A stretch of 64,000 bases of DNA from Sphingobacterium pedocola (GCF_015209965.1 NZ_MU158689.1:777628-841627); one strand, 5' to 3'; shown: positions 42,479 through 51,321, counted from the first letter of the stretch. Notes: a model not told the origin generated them from the letters alone. Made by a program: numbers and translations.

Positions 42479-43759
42479 ATGAACGTTTCGGTAAAGAATT
42501 ACACGAATAGATACATCATTATTACCATACTGGTCATAATGGCTATATGGGCTTTGTTGTTTTATGCGGTATTGATGGATGAAGTGTATGACAATGTAGA
42601 TGATGGACTAAAGAATCAAAAGATTGAGATTATTCGAGAGGCATATGCCAATTTGGACATACTGAATAATACCCGGGAGTTTGGAATTAACCAGTATCGG
42701 ATATTACCCGGAGATGCAGCTGATTTTACAGACAGAAACCGTTTTACGAATGAATTGATTTATATGCCTTACGATGAGGAAGATGAACCTTATCGGGTAT
42801 TGAGAACTGGGTTTTATAGCAAAGAAGGGGATCCCTACCTGCTGGAAATACGCACTTCTACGGTGGAAGAAGATGACTTTCTAATCAATTTAGCTATTTC
42901 TTTAACCATACTTTATCTTGTTATTGTCTTGAGTATTCTCGTGGTGAATCATTTGATATTAACCAAAGCATGGCGTCCATTTACCCGAACCCTTTCTAAT
43001 CTCAGCAATTATCGCTTCGGAGACATGTCTTCTTTTCAACCCGTAGAAACAGAGATTAAGGAATTCAACGAACTCAATAGGCAGATTAGCCTTATGATTC
43101 AACGTAATGAATCTGTTTTTAGTGAACAAAAGCGGTTCTTGGAAAATGCTTCCCACGAGTTGCAGACACCTCTAGCTATTACGATAAATAAATTGGATCT
43201 TTTGCTGCAAGATGATGAACTTTCGGAACCACAACTTGTCAAAATAGCGGAAGCAAAACAATCTCTCCACCGGATGGTAAGCCTTAATAAGTCACTTTTG
43301 ATGCTCTCTAGAATAGATAATCATCAATACAAAGAAATTGAAGAGGTAAATTTTAACGAACTAACGAAAAGACTTTTACAAGAGGTCGAAGATTTTGTTA
43401 ATTTTCGGGAGATAAAATTTAATTTGACCGAGGACGCCGTATTTAAAACTTTCTGTAATCCCGATTTAGCCGCAATATTGATTTCCAATTTGCTTCGTAA
43501 TGCGATTAAATATAATACCAACCCCGGTGAAATAGGCATTCAAGTTTCTTCAAATACACTTGAGATCTCTAATCCGAGTAACTCGGGAGCATTGAATCCA
43601 CAATATATTTTTGAACGTTTCCACAAAGGATATCAAGATAGCCAGTCTAATGGCTTAGGGCTTTCGATCGTTAAATCGATTGTAGAAACCTATTCCAATT
43701 TGGACATAATATACCGATTTGAAAATAATTTTCATATTTTTTCACTTGTTCGCGTGTAA
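42479..43759 (+). CDS. Sensor histidine kinase
   Basis: The 426-residue kinase has two membrane helices (about 14-32 and 140-160) enclosing a periplasmic sensor of about 105 residues rich in acidic residues (YMPYDEEDEPYRVLRTGFYSKEG), then a HAMP-like linker and the dimerisation helix with the phospho-acceptor His in FLENASHELQTPLAI. The ATPase domain has NLLRNAIKYNTN and SNGLGLSIVKSIV; the usual G1 motif DxGxG is replaced by ISNPSNSG, as in some QseC-type kinases. The acidic periplasmic part could bind cations or cationic peptides; this is inference. Confidence 0.92.
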   Translation: MNVSVKNYTNRYIIITILVIMAIWALLFYAVLMDEVYDNVDDGLKNQKIEIIREAYANLDILNNTREFGINQYRILPGDAADFTDRNRFTNELIYMPYDEEDEPYRVLRTGFYSKEGDPYLLEIRTSTVEEDDFLINLAISLTILYLVIVLSILVVNHLILTKAWRPFTRTLSNLSNYRFGDMSSFQPVETEIKEFNELNRQISLMIQRNESVFSEQKRFLENASHELQTPLAITINKLDLLLQDDELSEPQLVKIAEAKQSLHRMVSLNKSLLMLSRIDNHQYKEIEEVNFNELTKRLLQEVEDFVNFREIKFNLTEDAVFKTFCNPDLAAILISNLLRNAIKYNTNPGEIGIQVSSNTLEISNPSNSGALNPQYIFERFHKGYQDSQSNGLGLSIVKSIVETYSNLDIIYRFENNFHIFSLVRV

Positions 43760-43806
43760 TTCCTAATTCTTTCCCAATTCGTGTCTGAAATTTGTTTTAA
43801 CTAAGT

Positions 43807-43832
43807 GCAAGAATCCATCGAATGATTCTTGC
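43807..43832 (+). other. Hairpin between the kinase and the first PepSY-like gene
   Basis: GCAAGAATC (43807-43815) and GATTCTTGC (43824-43832) form a perfect 9-bp stem with an 8-base loop, 24 bases before ATG 43857. No T-run follows, so it may be a partial terminator, an RNA stabiliser or a regulator site that separates expression of the secreted proteins from the kinase. Confidence 0.5.
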
Positions 43833-43856
43833 GCCATTACTTAAAAAAATATAGAT

Positions 43857-44300
43857 ATGAACAAAAGTATTACAAGCATGATGACAGCTCTTTTTTTTAT
43901 GGTTGTTGTGATGGTTCAGGCGCAAGAAAAGATTATTCAGTTTGCGCAATTACCTCAACCCGCACAATCGTTTATCAAGACCTACTACCCCAAAACGTCG
44001 GTGTCACATATTACCGTGGAAAGTGAGTTTCTTACTGAAAAGGAATATAAAGTCGTATTAACAGATGGTGTGAAGATAGAATTTGACGGTAAAGGGAGTT
44101 GGACGGAAGTAGATGCCCAATTGAATCCTGTACCCACTAGCATCGTACCTGCATCTATACATGCGCACATTAAAAAGAGTTTTCCGAATAATAATATCGT
44201 TCAAATCTCGAAATCACCTCGCCTATATGAAGTTGAATTGACAAACGGTTTGGATTTAGAGTATAACAAAAAAGGTGAATTTGTACGCATAGATGATTAA
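43857..44300 (+). CDS. PepSY-like (DUF2874) secreted protein
   Basis: The 147-residue protein has a signal peptide (about 1-23, ending VQAQEK) and two PepSY-like repeats of about 60 residues: AQSFIKTYYPKTSVSHITVESE...VKIEFDGKGSWTEVD and IHAHIKKSFPNNNIVQISKSPRLYEVELTNG...NKKGEFVRID. These Bacteroidota BLIP-like/PepSY-like proteins are periplasmic and often lie beside two-component systems. PepSY domains are thought to modulate proteases or bind metals or peptides. The next gene is a paralogue with the same C-terminal repeat. Confidence 0.85.
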   Translation: MNKSITSMMTALFFMVVVMVQAQEKIIQFAQLPQPAQSFIKTYYPKTSVSHITVESEFLTEKEYKVVLTDGVKIEFDGKGSWTEVDAQLNPVPTSIVPASIHAHIKKSFPNNNIVQISKSPRLYEVELTNGLDLEYNKKGEFVRIDD

Positions 44301-44325
44301 ATAACGAATAAAACATATAAATAGA

Positions 44326-44778
44326 ATGAAGATGAACAAATTACTTTTAGGAATACTGTTATTTTTCACGATTACTTTCGTAAGTGTTTCATGTGAAAAA
44401 GAGAAAATTGTTGGATTAGATGACCTGCCGGCAACTGGGACGACATTTTTGAAAGAACATTTTAATAACGTGGCAATTTTAAGTGTCACTAAAGAAAAGG
44501 AAGGGCTTTCAGGTACGGAATACAAAGTGCTATTAGATAATCGTACTGAAGTTACATTTGATAAAAATGGAAACTGGAAAGAGGTGGATGCCGCAGATAA
44601 TATCGCTATTCCAACTACTTTTATACTCCCAGCAATTGTTAATTATGTAAATACAAATTATCCAAATGCCGATTTTAACAGTATCGAACGGGAAAATGGT
44701 AACTTCGATGTTGAATTGACGAATGGATTGGATCTAGTCTTTAATAAGCAGGGAGATTTTGTTCGAATTGATCCGTAA
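44326..44778 (+). CDS. PepSY-like lipoprotein
   Basis: The 150-residue protein is a paralogue of the preceding one, 25 bases downstream. It has a lipoprotein signal instead (ITFVSVSC, Cys 23), so one of the pair is soluble in the periplasm and the other is membrane-attached. The two repeats are FLKEHFNNVAILSVTKEKE...VTFDKNGNWKEVD and VNYVNTNYPNADFNSIERENG...NKQGDFVRID. The shared ending VELTNGLDL plus FVRID shows tandem duplication. The start is ATG 44326 or 44332. A hairpin with T-rich tail follows. Confidence 0.85.
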   Translation: MKMNKLLLGILLFFTITFVSVSCEKEKIVGLDDLPATGTTFLKEHFNNVAILSVTKEKEGLSGTEYKVLLDNRTEVTFDKNGNWKEVDAADNIAIPTTFILPAIVNYVNTNYPNADFNSIERENGNFDVELTNGLDLVFNKQGDFVRIDP

Positions 44779-44797
44779 ACGAAATATGTTCTGTACA

Positions 44798-44834
44798 AAA
44801 CAAGAGCAAACGTCGTGTTTTCTCTTGTTTGTTT
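44798..44834 (+). terminator. Terminator after the PepSY-like pair
   Basis: AAACAAGAG (44798-44806) and CTCTTGTTT (44822-44830) pair around a 15-base loop with a T-rich tail. It also faces the convergent AlkB gene. Confidence 0.6.
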
Positions 44835-44855
44835 CAGTTTATACCCACGTAATGA

Positions 44856-45455
44856 TCAGTTGAGAATCGTCCGAAAAGTTAAATTGATGCGCGCATTGGA
44901 CACCTTGGTAGTTGGAGGCAGACGGTGCAACCAATGTGACTGCGTACTGTCTTTCATAACTAGAAGACTTCCATGTTCGAGATAGATATCCACCTTCTCT
45001 TTCCTTTTTTTGTGTTTGAATGAGAATTTTCGTTGCGCACCAAACGTCATCGAGGCTATCGCTCCGTTGGGTTTCAGGTCTTTTTCTGCATCACTATGCC
45101 AAGCCATTCCTTCGCTTCCATTGTGATATAGATTAAGTAAACATGAATTAAAATTTTCTCCACTTGCTGTTTCTGCTAATTCTTTCAATTCTAGCAAATC
45201 CGAGCTCCAAGGTAGGGCGATCTTTTGGATACCTGAATAACTGTATTCGAACGCACGGTCGCCATACCATGCAATTTTCCTTTTCGTGTAAATATGCTTC
45301 CCAAATATAATAGCTTCATCGTTTTTCCAAGCGATATGATGCATAAGTCTTTCATAATAATGATCCGCTGACGCACAGATAACGCCGTAATAATTAACAG
45401 TACCATCATACGGGAGTAGATTTTTTACGGAATCTGATGCATTAAATAGTTTCAT
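44856..45455 (-). CDS. AlkB-like 2-oxoglutarate/Fe(II)-dependent dioxygenase
   Basis: The 199-residue protein is an AlkB-type DNA repair enzyme that removes methyl groups from 1-methyladenine and 3-methylcytosine by oxidation. Visible residues are the iron ligands His and Asp in AWHSDAEKDL, the distal His in SHWLHRLPPT and the 2-oxoglutarate-binding Arg residues in NARINLTFR. The substrate loop has CLLNLYHNGSEGM. It is of the short ALKBH2/3-like type. It starts 14 bases inside the end of the Ada-like gene, so the two repair enzymes are made together. Confidence 0.92.
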   Translation of the reverse strand: MKLFNASDSVKNLLPYDGTVNYYGVICASADHYYERLMHHIAWKNDEAIIFGKHIYTKRKIAWYGDRAFEYSYSGIQKIALPWSSDLLELKELAETASGENFNSCLLNLYHNGSEGMAWHSDAEKDLKPNGAIASMTFGAQRKFSFKHKKRKEKVDIYLEHGSLLVMKDSTQSHWLHRLPPTTKVSNARINLTFRTILN

Positions 45456-46305
45456 CTTGCTCCGAGTTTAGCTGTGCATTTTCCCAACCTATTATGGCTG
45501 CTTTGCGTGTCGGATTCCACATATAACCTCCAAATACCCCTGTCGACTGGATGACTCGGTGGCAGGGAATAAGGTAGGCAATTGGATTGCTTCCGATAGC
45601 AGTTCCTACGGCTCTAGAAGCTTTTTTATGGTTTATTTGTTTCGCGATAGTGCCGTAAGTAGAGAGACCTCCTCTCGGGATTTTTAGTAACGCTTCCCAT
45701 ACTTTTAATTGAAAGGGAGTGCCTTTTAGATGGAGTTTTAGTTGCGGTAAATTTATAGTCTCGCAGCTAAAGATAGAATTTGCATGGCGGTGAACTTCTA
45801 CTTCCTTCTTCACATAGGTGGCGTTGGGGAATTTTCCTTTTAGATCGTATATGCCTTGGGTCGTATCTTCCAAAAAGCCCATGTAACAAATTCCGCTTTC
45901 GGTAGAAGCAATCAAACTCTGCCCGAAAGGAGTGAGGCTAAAGCTATAAAATATAGTAAGGTTTTGACCACCATTCTTATATTCCGCGGGAGTCATTCCC
46001 TCAATTTGGACAAATAGATCGTGAAGCCTGCTGCTACTGGTCAGTCCCGTTTCATATGCCGTTTCGAAAACAGTGTGCTTCTGGTTTTCTAAAAGTTTTT
46101 TCGCATGGGATACACTAATATATTGCAAAAATTTTTTTGGACTCGTGCCCGCCCATTCTGTAAATAAACGCTGGAAATGGAAAGGGCTGATATGCACGTG
46201 TGCAGCAAGCTCTTCTAGACTGGGTTGATGACGGAAATTATCTTGTATATACGCTATTGCTTTGGCAACGCGTTCGTAATTGATCTGCTGTTGTGTAATT
46301 GTCAT
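45442..46305 (-). CDS. Ada-like AraC regulator fused to O6-methylguanine-DNA methyltransferase
   Basis: The 287-residue protein has an AraC-type helix-turn-helix domain (about 1-100: RHQPSLEELAAHVHISPFHFQRLFTEWAGTSPKKFLQYI) and a methyltransferase domain (about 110-280) with the acceptor Cys in IPCHRVIQSTGVFGGY. It lacks the N-terminal zinc-Cys domain of E. coli Ada that senses methylphosphotriesters, so how it would be switched on is open; methylation of the acceptor Cys is one idea. ATG 46305 is chosen; the frame extends to a TTG at 46383. It overlaps alkB, giving an alkylation-repair pair. Confidence 0.88.
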   Translation of the reverse strand: MTITQQQINYERVAKAIAYIQDNFRHQPSLEELAAHVHISPFHFQRLFTEWAGTSPKKFLQYISVSHAKKLLENQKHTVFETAYETGLTSSSRLHDLFVQIEGMTPAEYKNGGQNLTIFYSFSLTPFGQSLIASTESGICYMGFLEDTTQGIYDLKGKFPNATYVKKEVEVHRHANSIFSCETINLPQLKLHLKGTPFQLKVWEALLKIPRGGLSTYGTIAKQINHKKASRAVGTAIGSNPIAYLIPCHRVIQSTGVFGGYMWNPTRKAAIIGWENAQLNSEQDETI

Positions 46306-46399
46306 ATCCAAATTTCGAAATTGAAAAGCACAGATAAAATCCGGATCTTGCTCAATTAATATCGGCTCCTCTAATTTTTTCAATCACGTCAGTGATACA

Positions 46400-47143
46400 T
46401 TATTTAGCTAAGTATCCGCCGTCTACAGGATAATAAGATCCGGTAACAAATGACGATTTGTCACACGCTAACCATAAAGCAAGTTCAGCGACCTCCTCAG
46501 GCCTTCCCAGTCGTTGCAAAGCATGTTGAGTAGCTAGGTAGTCGCTTGTCGTCGTATCCATATTTGTATCGATAAGAGGCGTGGTGATAAAGCCAGGACC
46601 AATAGCGTTGATACGTACCCCTTTGGCTCCGTATTCCCATCCGGCTGTTTTTGTTAGACCAACTACTCCATGTTTGGCAGCGGCGTAGGCCGAAGATAGC
46701 GCAAATCCTACTTGACCTAATATGGAAGCCATGTTGATGATACTTCCGCCTACTTTTTCTATTTCGGGCAATTGATAGTGCATACCATAAAACACGCCAT
46801 TTAGATTAATATCAATCACTTTTTTCCAGGAATCAAGAGAGTAATCACCCACCGTAGCCGCATCGCCACCTACACCAGCATTATTGACAGCAATGTGTAG
46901 TGCACCGAAGTTTTCAATAGCAACCTCAACTATCTTTTTATTGTCTTCTGCCGAGGAAGAGTCTGCCTTGATGAATAAAGTACTTCCATCGCCAAGTTCA
47001 TTGACCAGCTGGTGTCCCAATTGTTCATTGAGGTCAGATATGACTACTTTTGCCCCCTCTTTTACAAAAAGTTCTACAATGGCTTTCCCAATACCGGATG
47101 CTCCTCCGGTCACGATAGCGATTTTATCTTGTAACTGTCCCAT
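46400..47143 (-). CDS. SDR-family oxidoreductase
   Basis: The 247-residue protein is a classical short-chain dehydrogenase: cofactor loop TGGASGIGKAI, NNAGVGG, catalytic Ser in NMASILGQVG and YxxxK in SAYAAAKHGVVGLTK, ending with FVTGSYYPVDGGYLAK. The acidic residue in VVISDLNEQ after the second strand points to NAD rather than NADP. The substrate cannot be read; it resembles glucose 1-dehydrogenase or cyclic alcohol dehydrogenase types. It lies upstream of the Ada-like gene on the same strand, 94 bases apart. Confidence 0.9.
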   Translation of the reverse strand: MGQLQDKIAIVTGGASGIGKAIVELFVKEGAKVVISDLNEQLGHQLVNELGDGSTLFIKADSSSAEDNKKIVEVAIENFGALHIAVNNAGVGGDAATVGDYSLDSWKKVIDINLNGVFYGMHYQLPEIEKVGGSIINMASILGQVGFALSSAYAAAKHGVVGLTKTAGWEYGAKGVRINAIGPGFITTPLIDTNMDTTTSDYLATQHALQRLGRPEEVAELALWLACDKSSFVTGSYYPVDGGYLAK

Positions 47144-47323
47144 GATCTTTGATTTTTAATTCATACAAGTTACGTAAATACTTATTTAATTAATATGATG
47201 GATATTACTTAACGTGCTGATTTTGACCGTGAAATTACAGTATATAGCACAATTGACAGTGTTTTGATATTTGAAATATCTACAAAATGATGAGTGGAGT
47301 CTGATTGTTATCCTGTTGTGCAG

Positions 47324-48373
47324 TTACTCCGAAAGTTCTTTCTCTGCAACATATGATCGACCAAATTCGTTTGCATACACTCGAATAAGCAGACCTACAG
47401 AGGATAGTATTAAAGGGCCGAAGATAAGGCCGAGCATTCCAAACATATTTAACCCTAATAATACCCCGAAGACGGTAATTAATGGAGGTACGTTGCCCAA
47501 TTGTTTTAAAATGGTAAACCGTAAAATATTATCTATGCCGCCTACGAGCAAAAAGCAGTATACCGAAAGTCCGATTGCATTCGCCGTCTGCCCCGAAGCT
47601 AATGTGATCACACAGATCGGGACGTACACCGTCATCGTGCCGAACACAGGTATAATGGATGATACACCAGTAAGTATCCCCCACAGGATATAGTTCTCTA
47701 TGCCGAAAAACCAGTAGCCGATCATGGCAACGACACCTTGACAAAGACCTAGGATAGGGATTCCAATTGCATTGGATTTGACCATTAATTTTACTTCCGC
47801 CCAGATTTCTTTTTTGCTTTTTGGCGATAATGGAATTGCCGAATAAATATAGGTTTCCATTCTTTTGGCGTGTACTTGCATGAAATAGAGTACGAATAAG
47901 GCTACCAGAATATTTATGCCAACTTCTGCTACTGAATTAAGCACACTCGGGATATACCGGGTAAGACTTTGCAATGAAGCTAACAGCGCTTCGTTCGAAA
48001 GATCAATATCTTTAAAAAAAGGTTTATCGCTGAGGTATATTTTCAGTGTGTTAAATTTAGCAATGATATCCTGTTGGTTGCCAAGAAAGATAGTAAGCTT
48101 TGGAACTAAATAATCAATAATTGCCCATAAGGGCAGCACGATAAATACAATAGATAATATAATGAAAAAGATACTTGTAACCGACTTATTCCATTTTTGA
48201 CGCGTAGTGAGCTTGAAATAGATATTTCGGAACAGAATGTACAAGGTAATAGCTCCGAGAAAACCCGGTAGATAATACAGCAGATTCTTAAAAATTAAAA
48301 TACAGATCAAGATGATAATTAGAATCAACATGATTTGATTAATGGAATTATTATTTATCTGCTTATATTTCAT
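47324..48373 (-). CDS. AI-2E family transporter (PerM/TqsA-like)
   Basis: The 349-residue membrane protein has about eight helices and the family features: an N-terminal pair IMLILIIILICILIFKNLLYYLPGFLG, a central cytoplasmic/periplasmic domain with KFNTLKIYLSDKPFFKDIDL, and the C-terminal GILTGVSSIIPVFGTMTVYVP and GNVPPLITVFGVLLGLNMFGMLGLIFGP. Members include TqsA (autoinducer-2 export) and sodium/proton antiporters; in Bacteroidota the substrate is generally unknown. The gene stands alone. Confidence 0.9.
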   Translation of the reverse strand: MKYKQINNNSINQIMLILIIILICILIFKNLLYYLPGFLGAITLYILFRNIYFKLTTRQKWNKSVTSIFFIILSIVFIVLPLWAIIDYLVPKLTIFLGNQQDIIAKFNTLKIYLSDKPFFKDIDLSNEALLASLQSLTRYIPSVLNSVAEVGINILVALFVLYFMQVHAKRMETYIYSAIPLSPKSKKEIWAEVKLMVKSNAIGIPILGLCQGVVAMIGYWFFGIENYILWGILTGVSSIIPVFGTMTVYVPICVITLASGQTANAIGLSVYCFLLVGGIDNILRFTILKQLGNVPPLITVFGVLLGLNMFGMLGLIFGPLILSSVGLLIRVYANEFGRSYVAEKELSE

Positions 48374-48478
48374 AGTTAATTATTTCAATGCCAAAATACA
48401 AAAAAGGTTTGGAATCGGTAAACCGTGCAATAGAATACAAAAAAATAGGAGAGAGAATATGGAAAAAATATACAAATG

Positions 48479-48513
48479 AAAACAGCCTGTTCATTAACTA
48501 AACAGGCTGTTTT
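48479..48513 (-). terminator. Terminator after tsf
   Basis: AAAACAGCCTGTT (48479-48491) and AACAGGCTGTTTT (48501-48513) form a perfect 13-bp stem with a 9-base loop. It is 45 bases beyond the tsf stop on the reverse strand. Confidence 0.8.
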
Positions 48514-48557
48514 ATTCAAGATAACCCAGTACTTAATACCTTGTACTCAATACTTAA

Positions 48558-49394
48558 TTACGCTCCTAATTGTACGCGTTTGAAAGCAGTAACTGTTAAT
48601 CCCTTAGATACTGAATCTAGGAATTGAGAAATGTTTTTAGAGCTATCTTTTACAAACTCTTGATTCAACAATGTTGTTTCTTTGTAGAATTTGTTCAATT
48701 TACCAGCTGCAATTTTTTCAGCCATTTCAGCAGGTTTGCCTTCAGCAATGATTTGTTCTTTAGCGATTGCAATTTCGCGGTCGATCGTGTGTTGGTCTAC
48801 ACCATCTTTATCGATAGCGATAGGATTCATCGCTGCGATTTGCATGGCCACGTCTTTACCAGCATCTTCAGCGCCGTCAGCAGCAGCTGAAAGACCTACC
48901 AATACACCTAAACGGTAATTCGCATGGATATAAGCAATAACTTTCTCTGCAGATACAGTTTCGTATTTCGAAACTTCGATTTTCTCGCCGATTTTGCCGG
49001 TTTGATCGATCAAAAGGTCTGCTATTTTAGCGCCATCAATTTCTAATGCTTTTAAATCGTCCAAAGAGGTAGGCTTATTTGCTAAAGCAACGTCAGCTAC
49101 CGATTCAGCAAAAGCAATGAAGTCCGCATTTTTTGCCACGAAATCAGTTTCACAGTTTACTTCTACGACGATACCTGATTTGCCATCGGCTGCAGCTTTA
49201 GCGATAATTACACCCTCATTAGAATCACGATCCTGACGGCTTGCAGCTACTTTAGCTCCTTTTTTACGCAAGTAGTCAACAGCAGCTTCGAAATCACCAT
49301 TCGCTTCTACTAATGCTTTTTTACAATCCATCATACCTGCGCCTGTTTGTTGACGCAATTTGTTTACATCTGATGCAGAAATTTGTACTGACAT
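48558..49394 (-). CDS. tsf: Elongation factor Ts
   Basis: EF-Ts exchanges GDP for GTP on EF-Tu. The 278-residue product begins SVQISASDVNKLRQQTGAGM with the UBA-like N-terminal helices (MDCKKALVEANGDFEAAVDYLRKKG), then the core with EVNCETDFVAKNADF, the residues that invade EF-Tu, and the long subdomain ending in FKRVQLGA. The order rplM-rpsI-rpsB-tsf is the standard one in Bacteroidota. It is separated from rpsB by 248 bases with hairpins. Confidence 0.97.
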   Translation of the reverse strand: MSVQISASDVNKLRQQTGAGMMDCKKALVEANGDFEAAVDYLRKKGAKVAASRQDRDSNEGVIIAKAAADGKSGIVVEVNCETDFVAKNADFIAFAESVADVALANKPTSLDDLKALEIDGAKIADLLIDQTGKIGEKIEVSKYETVSAEKVIAYIHANYRLGVLVGLSAAADGAEDAGKDVAMQIAAMNPIAIDKDGVDQHTIDREIAIAKEQIIAEGKPAEMAEKIAAGKLNKFYKETTLLNQEFVKDSSKNISQFLDSVSKGLTVTAFKRVQLGA

Positions 49395-49500
49395 GATATT
49401 TTCCTTTTTTTATAAAATTACAATTGATACATTAACAATGACCGTCTCGTATATAAAGCCTTTGTTAATTTTTAATAAAAAACCTTCATGATAGTGCCAA

Positions 49501-49536
49501 CACCAACAGCTATAAAACTCATGACGGTTCTTGGTG
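49501..49536 (-). other. Second hairpin in the rpsB-tsf gap
   Basis: CACCAA (49501-49506) and TTGGTG (49531-49536) pair with a long loop. It follows the rpsB hairpin on the reverse strand and lies about 107 bases before tsf. Confidence 0.35.
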
Positions 49537-49557
49537 GCTATTGCGTGCAGACACTCT

Positions 49558-49627
49558 CAAAAAAAAACCGGAAAAACACGATAGGTTAAGGAAGCAATTC
49601 TTCCAGAAACCAACACTTGTCATTCCG
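49558..49627 (-). terminator. Branched hairpin with T-run between rpsB and tsf
   Basis: CCGGAA (49567-49572) pairs with TTCCGG (49622-49627) and encloses a second stem GGAAG/CTTCC (49589-49593, 49599-49603). Read on the reverse strand it is followed by eight T. It may partly stop transcription before tsf. Confidence 0.5.
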
Positions 49628-49642
49628 GCTTAATATAGAATA

Positions 49643-50461
49643 TTATTCTACGTCTTTTGCTTTACGAGTGCGTTTTCCAGCGCTAGCTTCAGTAGTTTCA
49701 ATAGTTTCACCACCGTTGTCTACAGCTGCTTTCGCTGCTGCTGCTTCTTTTTCCGCATCTTCTTCTTTATCACGCTTGCGTTCGTCTAACCCTTCTTGAA
49801 TCGCTTGGCCAATGATTCCTGCGATTAAGCTGATAGATTTTGTAGCATCATCATTAGCAGGGATAGGGAAATCAATATTAGTCGGGTCAGAGTTGGTGTC
49901 TACCATCGCAAATGTAGGGATGTTCAATTTAATAGCTTCAGCCACAGCGATGTGTTCTTTTTTTACATCGATGATGAATAAAGCTGCTGGCAAACGGTTT
50001 AAGTCAGCAATACCACCCAAAAGTGTTTCTAACTTAATACGCTCGCGTTGAATCATCAATTTTTCTTTTTTAGATAATACATCATATGTACCATCTTTTT
50101 GCATTTTGTCGATGTTAGACATTTTTTTGATGGACTTACGCACTGTTGCGAAGTTTGTAAGCATACCACCTAACCAACGCTCAGTCACATACGGCATGTT
50201 TACCGTTCTAGCTTGTTGAGTGATGATTTCTTTAGCTTGTTTTTTCGTAGCTACGAATAAAACTTTACGACCTGATTTTACGATTTGCTTGATAGCTGAA
50301 GAAGCTTCTTCTAATTTCGTAAGAGTTTTGTTCAAGTCAATAATGTGGATACCGTTGCGCTCCATGAAAATGTACTTAGCCATTTTCGGATCCCATTTAC
50401 GTGTAAGGTGACCAAAGTGCACACCTGCATCCAATAAATCTTGATAAGTTGTTCTTGCCAT
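49643..50461 (-). CDS. rpsB: 30S ribosomal protein S2
   Basis: The 272-residue protein matches S2: LLDAGVHFGHLTRKWDPKMAKYIF, LFVATKKQAKEIITQQA, VTERWLGGMLTNFATVRKSI and the C-terminal AMVDTNSDPTNIDFPIPANDDATKSI. A 40-residue lysine/alanine/glutamate-rich tail (ERKRDKEEDAEKEAAAAKAA...) extends beyond the folded part, as in other Bacteroidota. It lies 18 bases after rpsI. Confidence 0.97.
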   Translation of the reverse strand: MARTTYQDLLDAGVHFGHLTRKWDPKMAKYIFMERNGIHIIDLNKTLTKLEEASSAIKQIVKSGRKVLFVATKKQAKEIITQQARTVNMPYVTERWLGGMLTNFATVRKSIKKMSNIDKMQKDGTYDVLSKKEKLMIQRERIKLETLLGGIADLNRLPAALFIIDVKKEHIAVAEAIKLNIPTFAMVDTNSDPTNIDFPIPANDDATKSISLIAGIIGQAIQEGLDERKRDKEEDAEKEAAAAKAAVDNGGETIETTEASAGKRTRKAKDVE

Positions 50462-50479
50462 TTTTTGATCCTCCTTTGA

Positions 50480-50866
50480 TTAACGTTTACTGAATTGGAA
50501 TCTTCTACGTGCCTTACGACGTCCTGGTTTCTTACGTTCAACCATACGGCTATCACGCGTCATTAAACCTTTCGCACGTAACGCTGGTTTTGCTTCTGGG
50601 TCAAGTTCTACTAACGCTTTAGCAATTGCTAAACGTACCGCTTCTGCTTGGCCTTTAACGCCACCACCATGAACGTTAACTTTCACATCAAAACTTGCTA
50701 GTGACTCCGATACAGCTAATGATTGTGTAACGATGTATTGCAAAGGCAATGTTGGAAAATATTCTTTGTAGTCTTTACCGTTTACGGTAATGTTTCCGCT
50801 ACCAGCACCTAAGTAGATACGGGCAACAGCGGTTTTTCTTCTTCCTGAAGTATTAGTTGTTGACAT
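50480..50866 (-). CDS. rpsI: 30S ribosomal protein S9
   Basis: The 128-residue protein matches S9: SGRRKTAVARIYLGAGSGNITVNGKDYKEYF, VHGGGVKGQAEAVRLAIAKAL and the C-terminal RMVERKKPGRRKARRRFQFSKR, whose terminal Lys-Arg contacts the P-site tRNA. It follows rplM by 11 bases. Confidence 0.97.
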   Translation of the reverse strand: MSTTNTSGRRKTAVARIYLGAGSGNITVNGKDYKEYFPTLPLQYIVTQSLAVSESLASFDVKVNVHGGGVKGQAEAVRLAIAKALVELDPEAKPALRAKGLMTRDSRMVERKKPGRRKARRRFQFSKR

Positions 50867-50877
50867 GGTTGATCTCC

Positions 50878-51321
50878 TTAAAATTTAACTGGTTTTGGAT
50901 TTTGTGCCTCATGCTTGTGCTCTGAACCCGCATAAACAAAAAGGTTTCTAAATAACTGACGTCCTAAACGATTTTTAGGAAGCATCCCACGTACCGCTTT
51001 CTCGATGATACGCTCAGGGTGTTTAGCCAATAATTCTTTTGGAGAAACAAAACGCTGACCACCTGGGTAGCCTGTGTAGCGAACATATACTTTGTCGCCT
51101 AATTTGTTTCCTGTCAACTTAATTTTGTCTGCATTAATAACGATCACGTTATCACCGCAGTCTACGTGTGGGGTAAATGTAGGCTTGTGTTTGCCACGAA
51201 TTACTTTCGCAATTTCGCTGGCCAAGCGCCCCAAGATCTCGCCCTCAGCGTCAACAACGATCCACTCCTTGTTAACGGTGTTCTTGTTGGCAGAGACAGT
51301 TTTGTAACTTAACGTATTCAC
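50878..51321 (-). CDS. rplM: 50S ribosomal protein L13
   Basis: The 147-residue protein matches L13: [30 protein letters not shown], then [23 protein letters not shown] and the signature [24 protein letters not shown]. It is the first gene of the rplM-rpsI-rpsB-tsf run and has a good promoter 63 bases upstream. Confidence 0.97.
   Translation of the reverse strand: MNTLSYKTVSANKNTVNKEWIVVDAEGEILGRLASEIAKVIRGKHKPTFTPHVDCGDNVIVINADKIKLTGNKLGDKVYVRYTGYPGGQRFVSPKELLAKHPERIIEKAVRGMLPKNRLGRQLFRNLFVYAGSEHKHEAQNPKPVKF

Noticed and set aside
47271..47693. A 140-codon forward frame antisense to the AI-2E-type permease
   Set aside because: It overlaps conserved membrane helices of the permease and has no features of its own.
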